A DNA stretch of 10,804 nucleotides from Candidatus Poseidoniaceae archaeon. Its GTDB lineage: Archaea > Thermoplasmatota > Poseidoniia > Poseidoniales > Poseidoniaceae. This document shows, piece after piece, positions 7,897 to 10,804 of this stretch. The stretch spans positions 1-10,804 of the forward strand of contig DUHJ01000048.1 in assembly GCA_013330925.1 (NCBI GenBank), written 5' to 3'. The notes beneath the pieces were generated by a model. That model was not told where the DNA came from. It did no database searches and was given only the letters and a program-made list of their open reading frames with translations. A program made the position numbers and the translations under genes. The first letter of the stretch is position 1; every line of letters starts with the position of its first letter.

Positions 7897-8175
7897 ATGC
7901 CGAATTCTATGCAGCCCAAGCGACCAGAAGAAGGGGGCATCGTCTGCCCGCATTGTTTGCACGTGATGACCGGACGGGAAACCGAACCGCATGGCAAGCG
8001 AGAGGTGGTTCCGGAGCACACCACGGATTGGCCGAGGTGGACCTTGGCCAGCATCCGAAACCCTGGTGATCCGTTGAACAAAGGCGCCGACGCCATCAAG
8101 CAAATCTGGTGCGGCGCGTGCCATGCCCTGCTGCACACCGCCTTTCTGCCATGGCAACCAAAACGAACGCACTGA
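7897..8175 (+). CDS. Small two-CxxC zinc-ribbon-type protein, function unknown
   Basis: The 92-residue protein has CPHC at 17-20 and CGAC at 72-75, followed at once by His76. This is the spacing style of a zinc ribbon whose two knuckles are separated by about 50 residues. The middle part is charged and Pro/His-rich (for example PRWTLASIRNPGDP, 46-59), with no membrane segment. Such small ribbons often act as RNA- or protein-binding adaptors or as part of larger complexes, but I do not recognise a specific family. I chose ATG at 7897-7899; ATG at 7909-7911 is equally possible and removes four residues. The frame is open further upstream, but those residues are antisense of purSL and lack the composition of a real protein. 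It is divergent from purSL (106 bases apart) and ends next to the convergent small membrane-protein gene with no gap. The paired CxxC motifs are the main reason to believe it is real. Confidence 0.6.
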   Translation: MPNSMQPKRPEEGGIVCPHCLHVMTGRETEPHGKREVVPEHTTDWPRWTLASIRNPGDPLNKGADAIKQIWCGACHALLHTAFLPWQPKRTH

Positions 8176-8181
8176 TCAGTG
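8170..8181. repeat. Perfect 12-base palindrome at convergent junction 3
   Basis: CACTGATCAGTG is its own reverse complement. Its core TGATCA is made of the two abutting stop codons of the zinc-ribbon gene (8173-8175, +) and the small membrane-protein gene (8176-8178, -). The core symmetry follows from two facing TGA stops, but the three extra matching bases on each side do not. Confidence 0.5.
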
Positions 8182-8367
8182 GGCGTGCCCCAAACCAAGC
8201 AGTTCAGCAAGCACGAGAAGCGAGGCCAGCGCGATGAATCCGGCCACGGCGAAGGCGAGGTCGCTCCTCTCCGTCTCGGGCCGATGCACGTCAGGTAAGG
8301 TTTCCATGGTCGCCACATAGAGCAGGATGCCGCCAAGCATGTCGGACACCGCCGTAATACTCTTCAT
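8176..8367 (-). CDS. 63-residue membrane protein resembling the last two helices of a ZIP metal transporter
   Basis: The protein has two predicted helices, about residues 4-22 and 37-60, joined by a polar loop with PDVHRPETERSD, and it ends in GHAH. The stretch GGILLYVATMETLPDV (12-27) looks like helix 7 of ZIP (SLC39/ZupT) zinc and iron transporters, where G-x-x-LYV-x-x-x-x-x-LPE is typical, and the second helix fits helix 8. The ZIP metal-site helices 4 and 5 are absent. An in-frame stop at 8383-8385 lies six codons before the ATG, and the antisense of the neighbouring regulator gene shows no missing ZIP part. It is therefore either a remnant of a degraded transporter or a genuine mini-protein. 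It is divergent from a NikR-like metal regulator, which supports a metal theme. The AT-rich element upstream is too close to the first ATG to serve it as a normal archaeal TATA box; translation may begin at the inner ATG (Met10, 8338-8340). The ZIP likeness is from memory of the family and rests on few residues. Confidence 0.5.
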   Translation of the reverse strand: MKSITAVSDMLGGILLYVATMETLPDVHRPETERSDLAFAVAGFIALASLLVLAELLGLGHAH

Positions 8368-8370
8368 AGG

Positions 8371-8384
8371 GATTGTTATTAATC
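8371..8384. promoter_or_regulatory. AT-rich dyad element: likely TATA box and candidate operator for the NikR-like gene
   Basis: The sequence GATTGTTATTAATC is a clear AT island in GC-rich surroundings. TTATTAAT (8376-8383) is centred about 25 bases before the ATG at 8404, which is where an archaeal TATA box would sit for a leaderless transcript. The outer GATT and AATC arms form an inverted repeat, with two further central symmetric positions, so a dimeric ribbon-helix-helix protein could bind the same site. A purine-rich GAGGGGG at 8391-8397 could instead act as a ribosome site if the transcript starts earlier. Confidence 0.45.
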
Positions 8385-8403
8385 AGGAGCGAGGGGGCTG
8401 ACC

Positions 8404-8823
8404 ATGGCCAAGGTGCTCTCGTTCAGCGTTGACGATGATTTAGACATGGAGACCTTGGTGAAGAAAGCGGGCTACAAGAACCGGAGCCGTTTCCTTCGGG
8501 ACGCGGCAACCCACTACGCCGAAGCTCTGTCCAGTGGAGATTTGGTCGACCGCCCCGGTGAAGAATCGGTGGAAGGGACCCTGGTGATGTATTACCAGCA
8601 CACCGTCGGCGAAAAATTGCCTGACTTCCGTCACCAGCACAACATCGGCCTCATCTCGTCCACGCATGCATGCATGACGGACAGCCACACCTGCGTGGAT
8701 ACCCTTCACTTGTCCGGTCAAGTGGGCGCCATCCGCGACGTGGTTGAGGGGCTTCGACGGATGGAGGGTGTCGATCGCGTCGCCTTTGTCACCGCTCCTG
8801 CCCGTGACGACGGGTGTTGCTGA
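8404..8823 (+). CDS. NikR/CopG-family metal-responsive transcription regulator with atypical ligand set
   Basis: The 139-residue protein matches NikR in length and plan. Residues 3-45 form a ribbon-helix-helix DNA-binding domain (LSFSVDDDLDMETLVKKAGY, then NRSRFLRDA), and residues about 57-132 form the ACT-like metal-sensing, tetramer-forming domain. Compared with E. coli NikR (ligands His76, His87, His89, Cys95), His88 in SSTH and His102 in DTLH appear to align with His76 and His87. The His89 position is Ser104 and no Cys lies at the Cys95 position. In exchange there is a dense His/Cys group, HQH (77-79) and HACMTDSHTC (88-97), and the chain ends in GCC. It may therefore sense a metal other than nickel, such as zinc, copper or cobalt; that is inference. 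It lies 36 bases from, and divergent to, the small ZIP-like gene, its most obvious candidate target besides itself. Superfamily is sure; the metal is not. Confidence 0.85.
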   Translation: MAKVLSFSVDDDLDMETLVKKAGYKNRSRFLRDAATHYAEALSSGDLVDRPGEESVEGTLVMYYQHTVGEKLPDFRHQHNIGLISSTHACMTDSHTCVDTLHLSGQVGAIRDVVEGLRRMEGVDRVAFVTAPARDDGCC

Positions 8824-8864
8824 GGTCGTCCCCGCATTCGTGTGGAGGACGCCGGGGGCCCGAC

Positions 8865-8892
8865 CCTTCCGCGAAGCCCCGTCTCGGGAAGG
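8865..8892. terminator. Possible hairpin between convergent genes
   Basis: CCTTCC (8865-8870) pairs with GGAAGG (8887-8892), and CGA (8872-8874) with TCG (8884-8886), leaving one bulged G and a nine-base loop. It lies 42 bases after the regulator's stop and 67 bases beyond the stop of the convergent surface-protein gene, in the 135-base gap 8824-8958, the longest gene-free stretch here. There is no T run, so an intrinsic terminator role is only a guess, and GC-rich DNA forms such stems by chance. Nothing else was seen in this gap. Confidence 0.25.
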
Positions 8893-8958
8893 ACAATGGG
8901 GATTGGCGGGGGGCTCGAACGTTGGAACGGATCATCCAAACCAAGCAGGAAGTCACAA

Positions 8959-10804
8959 TCAGGACCGGAACGACGGGAAATATTGCCGGGTGTATGCCGT
9001 GGCGTCCTCTTCGCTGTATCCTTGTTCAAGCAAATCGGCATGGTAGGTTGATGCTTCTGGGTCTTCCGGCGTGACCGGTGTTGGTGACTCTGGGGGGGAA
9101 TCGTCAACCGCCAAGGTCTCGAAGGTCTTCTCGTGATCGCTTCCTTCCGACTGCCTGCGTCCCACTCGGAGGGTGAGCACCAGCGGGACCACGGCAAGCA
9201 ACACGGCGAACAGGGCACCAAGGAGGAGCAGCATCGGTCCTCTTTCCGAAGAGCCTGTGCCGTCATCCTGAGAGGCTTGTTCGCCCTCTCTGTCGTCGTT
9301 TTCCTCAGGGGGTGTAAACGTGAATTCGCCCGATTGGAGGGACGTCGATGGGCCGCCTTCATGGGCTGCACTGAGGTGCCACGAGACCCCCCATTCCTCC
9401 GTTGAACGGTGATCATCGTTGTGTTTGACGAACGCTGGATTGGCCTCCCAAAGGGTGCGTTGCGCGCCAGGTGCAAGCGTGAGGGTCCAGCCGTCTTCCG
9501 TTCCGTCCACCAAGGTGGTCCAGGTCAGGACCACGGGGCGAAGGCCATTGTTGCTGATCTGGCACACCAGCAAATCGGTCGCATTCCCATCCGGTGCATC
9601 GGTCAAACACGTTCCTTCAAGCCCGAGCTGTTGCAGTTCTGTGAGGTTCAGCACGCTTGTGTTCGTGAGGCATTCGTCGACCGCGTAGTGGCAAAGTTCG
9701 ACCGAGAGGGTGGCGTGCTGCGCTCCGGTGGCGAGGAGATTGTTGGCCACCAAGAGGAGGTCGAGGGTCTGGCTTCCTTCACCTTCTGGGACGGATGTTG
9801 TGAGCACTTCCGTGCCGTCGAGTTGTACCGTAAGTTGGGCCGTGCTTTCGTCGGTTCGGAAATCCCACGCCACCTCAACGGCCGTCGAATTGATCCGTGT
9901 GGCATGGAGGGTTCCGTCGACGCCAATGCGCTCTTCGACGGAGACGTTGACCTCGATTGGAGTGGCCACGTTCCCGCCTTCGTCGCGCACGTCGAGGCGA
10001 ACGCGGTGCAGGCCTTCAACGAGTTTCGAGGCGGAGACGGTGTGGTTGAGGGTGGTCTGGATGCTCGCTGTGGTTCCCTTCACGTCGATTTCATCGCCGG
10101 TTGGCCCGAAAACGGTCAGTGACGCAATGGCGCGCTCTTCGGGGCTCATGACCCACGAGGACGAGAGCACCAACGGTTCACCCAGAACGTGGGTTGTTGG
10201 GGCGGCGAGGTTCAGGTTGCTGGGCGCTGTTCTGTCCACCAGCTCAATCGTCGCATCAGGGCCTGTGACCAAGCCGTCGTCGTCTGAGTCGGCAACGCCT
10301 GTGGTCTCCGAAAGACGGGCTTCAGCGGTCCAAGAACCAAGGCTTTCTCGGCCGGGGCTCCACGTTGCAAGGTACACGCCCTCGCCCGCGTCCCATGCAG
10401 CAGCACGGGTCGTAGTGATGCCGTTATGGGTCAGATCCACCCCGGCCGAAAGGTCGCTTCGATGTCCTGCATCCGTGACACGGAAGGTGAACTGTGGCGC
10501 GTCTCCTTCCCACACCCCTGCAAGGCTCGACCCCTCCAGCAAGGCCGTGCTTTCGTCGGCCTCAATGGCCAATGTGGCGACCTCAGGCATGCTCGGAAGG
10601 ACGGTGAAGGCGTATTCGGAGGGGGAGGTGGCCGAGTTTCCGCGTTCGTCGGTCATGCGTACACTGACGTCGATGGTGCCGGGGCCTGAGAGGTGGTCGG
10701 CCGTGTCAAAAGGAACGGCCCAGCCTCCGAGGCCGGCGTTCCACGAGGTGGAGAGGTGATTGGAATCGCCGACAACACCAACGGTGGCTGAAAGCCAGAG
10801 GTCA
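8959..10804 (-). CDS. Ig-like surface protein with C-terminal membrane anchor (partial, N-terminus outside window)
   Basis: The frame is open from the right edge to TGA at 8959-8961, giving 614 residues of the C-terminal part; the start and any signal peptide lie beyond the edge. The outer part is Asp/Glu/Thr/Ser-rich beta-type sequence with repeated Ig-like modules. Telltale pairs are RMTDERGNSAT and LDVRDEGGNVAT (a D-x-x-GN module end) and VDRTAPSNLNL (a module start), each about 80-100 residues from the next. Four Cys residues near the end of the outer region could form two disulfides. An acidic linker (PPEENDDREGEQ) leads to one helix, PMLLLLGALFAVLLAVVPLVL, then Arg residues, then a cytoplasmic tail of about 65 residues ending in LLEQGYSEEDATAYTRQYF plus PSFRS. 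The topology is outside, one helix, inside. The role may be cell-surface adhesion, S-layer or assembly; no catalytic motif is visible. It converges with the NikR-like gene. Confidence 0.85.
   Translation of the reverse strand, partial: DLWLSATVGVVGDSNHLSTSWNAGLGGWAVPFDTADHLSGPGTIDVSVRMTDERGNSATSPSEYAFTVLPSMPEVATLAIEADESTALLEGSSLAGVWEGDAPQFTFRVTDAGHRSDLSAGVDLTHNGITTTRAAAWDAGEGVYLATWSPGRESLGSWTAEARLSETTGVADSDDDGLVTGPDATIELVDRTAPSNLNLAAPTTHVLGEPLVLSSSWVMSPEERAIASLTVFGPTGDEIDVKGTTASIQTTLNHTVSASKLVEGLHRVRLDVRDEGGNVATPIEVNVSVEERIGVDGTLHATRINSTAVEVAWDFRTDESTAQLTVQLDGTEVLTTSVPEGEGSQTLDLLLVANNLLATGAQHATLSVELCHYAVDECLTNTSVLNLTELQQLGLEGTCLTDAPDGNATDLLVCQISNNGLRPVVLTWTTLVDGTEDGWTLTLAPGAQRTLWEANPAFVKHNDDHRSTEEWGVSWHLSAAHEGGPSTSLQSGEFTFTPPEENDDREGEQASQDDGTGSSERGPMLLLLGALFAVLLAVVPLVLTLRVGRRQSEGSDHEKTFETLAVDDSPPESPTPVTPEDPEASTYHADLLEQGYSEEDATAYTRQYFPSFRS

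Noticed and set aside
7771..8336. Two minus-strand open frames over the zinc-ribbon gene (7771-8172 and 7812-8336)
   Set aside because: Neither shows a motif. The + frame has paired CxxC knuckles and the minus frame at 8176-8367 has a coherent membrane profile, so these are shadows.
8905..8950. tRNA-like T-arm on the minus strand (GTTCGAGC)
   Set aside because: The bases flanking the loop do not form a five-pair stem, and no acceptor stem or anticodon arm can be built around it.
9409..10759. + strand open frames 9409-10122 and 9710-10759
   Set aside because: They are antisense to the Ig-like surface protein, whose repeat modules, membrane helix and tail are consistent along the minus frame.
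1..10804. CRISPR array, insertion sequence, prophage or toxin-antitoxin system
   Set aside because: I saw no regularly spaced repeats, transposase, integrase or terminal inverted repeats. The ribbon-helix-helix protein carries a NikR-type sensor domain and has no toxin partner, so an antitoxin role is unlikely.

Overview
The window looks like chromosomal DNA of an archaeon. The best evidence is a geranylgeranylglyceryl phosphate synthase of the archaeal type, which makes sn-glycerol-1-phosphate ether lipids. A possible archaeal TATA element sits about 25 bases before a start codon, and there is a large Ig-like surface protein held by one C-terminal membrane helix. The DNA is GC-rich and tightly packed. 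A planktonic euryarchaeon such as Marine Group II (Poseidoniales) would fit, but that placement is inference from gene style, not from a marker gene.

Layout, left to right. The acidic C-terminal end of an unidentified + strand gene (2-190) converges on, and overlaps by 16 bases, the minus-strand GGGP synthase (175-996). Divergent from that is a half-size-type ABC exporter with fused membrane and ATPase domains (+, 1066-2853). It converges with a minus-strand cluster whose transcription order is purSL (4758-7790), purQ (3883-4758), then a multi-pass membrane acyltransferase-like gene (2860-3852). purSL and purQ share one base (TGATG) and together supply both halves of FGAM synthase, step four of purine synthesis. 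The PurS function is fused to the N-terminus of PurL.

To the right of purSL lies a small group of genes with metal-related features. It has a 92-residue two-CxxC zinc-ribbon protein (+, 7897-8175), a 63-residue membrane protein resembling only the last two helices of a ZIP metal transporter (-, 8176-8367), and a NikR/CopG-type regulator with an unusual His/Cys set (+, 8404-8823). A dyad AT-rich element (8371-8384) sits between the last two. The rest is a surface or secreted Ig-like protein (-, 8959 to the edge) with a short cytoplasmic tail.

All three tight convergent junctions (near 190, 2853 and 8175) carry a perfect 12-base palindrome that includes a stop codon. That is the most curious non-coding pattern here. 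I saw no rRNA, tRNA, CRISPR array, insertion sequence or other clear mobile element, and no gene-free stretch longer than 300 bases. The longest gap is 135 bases (8824-8958).
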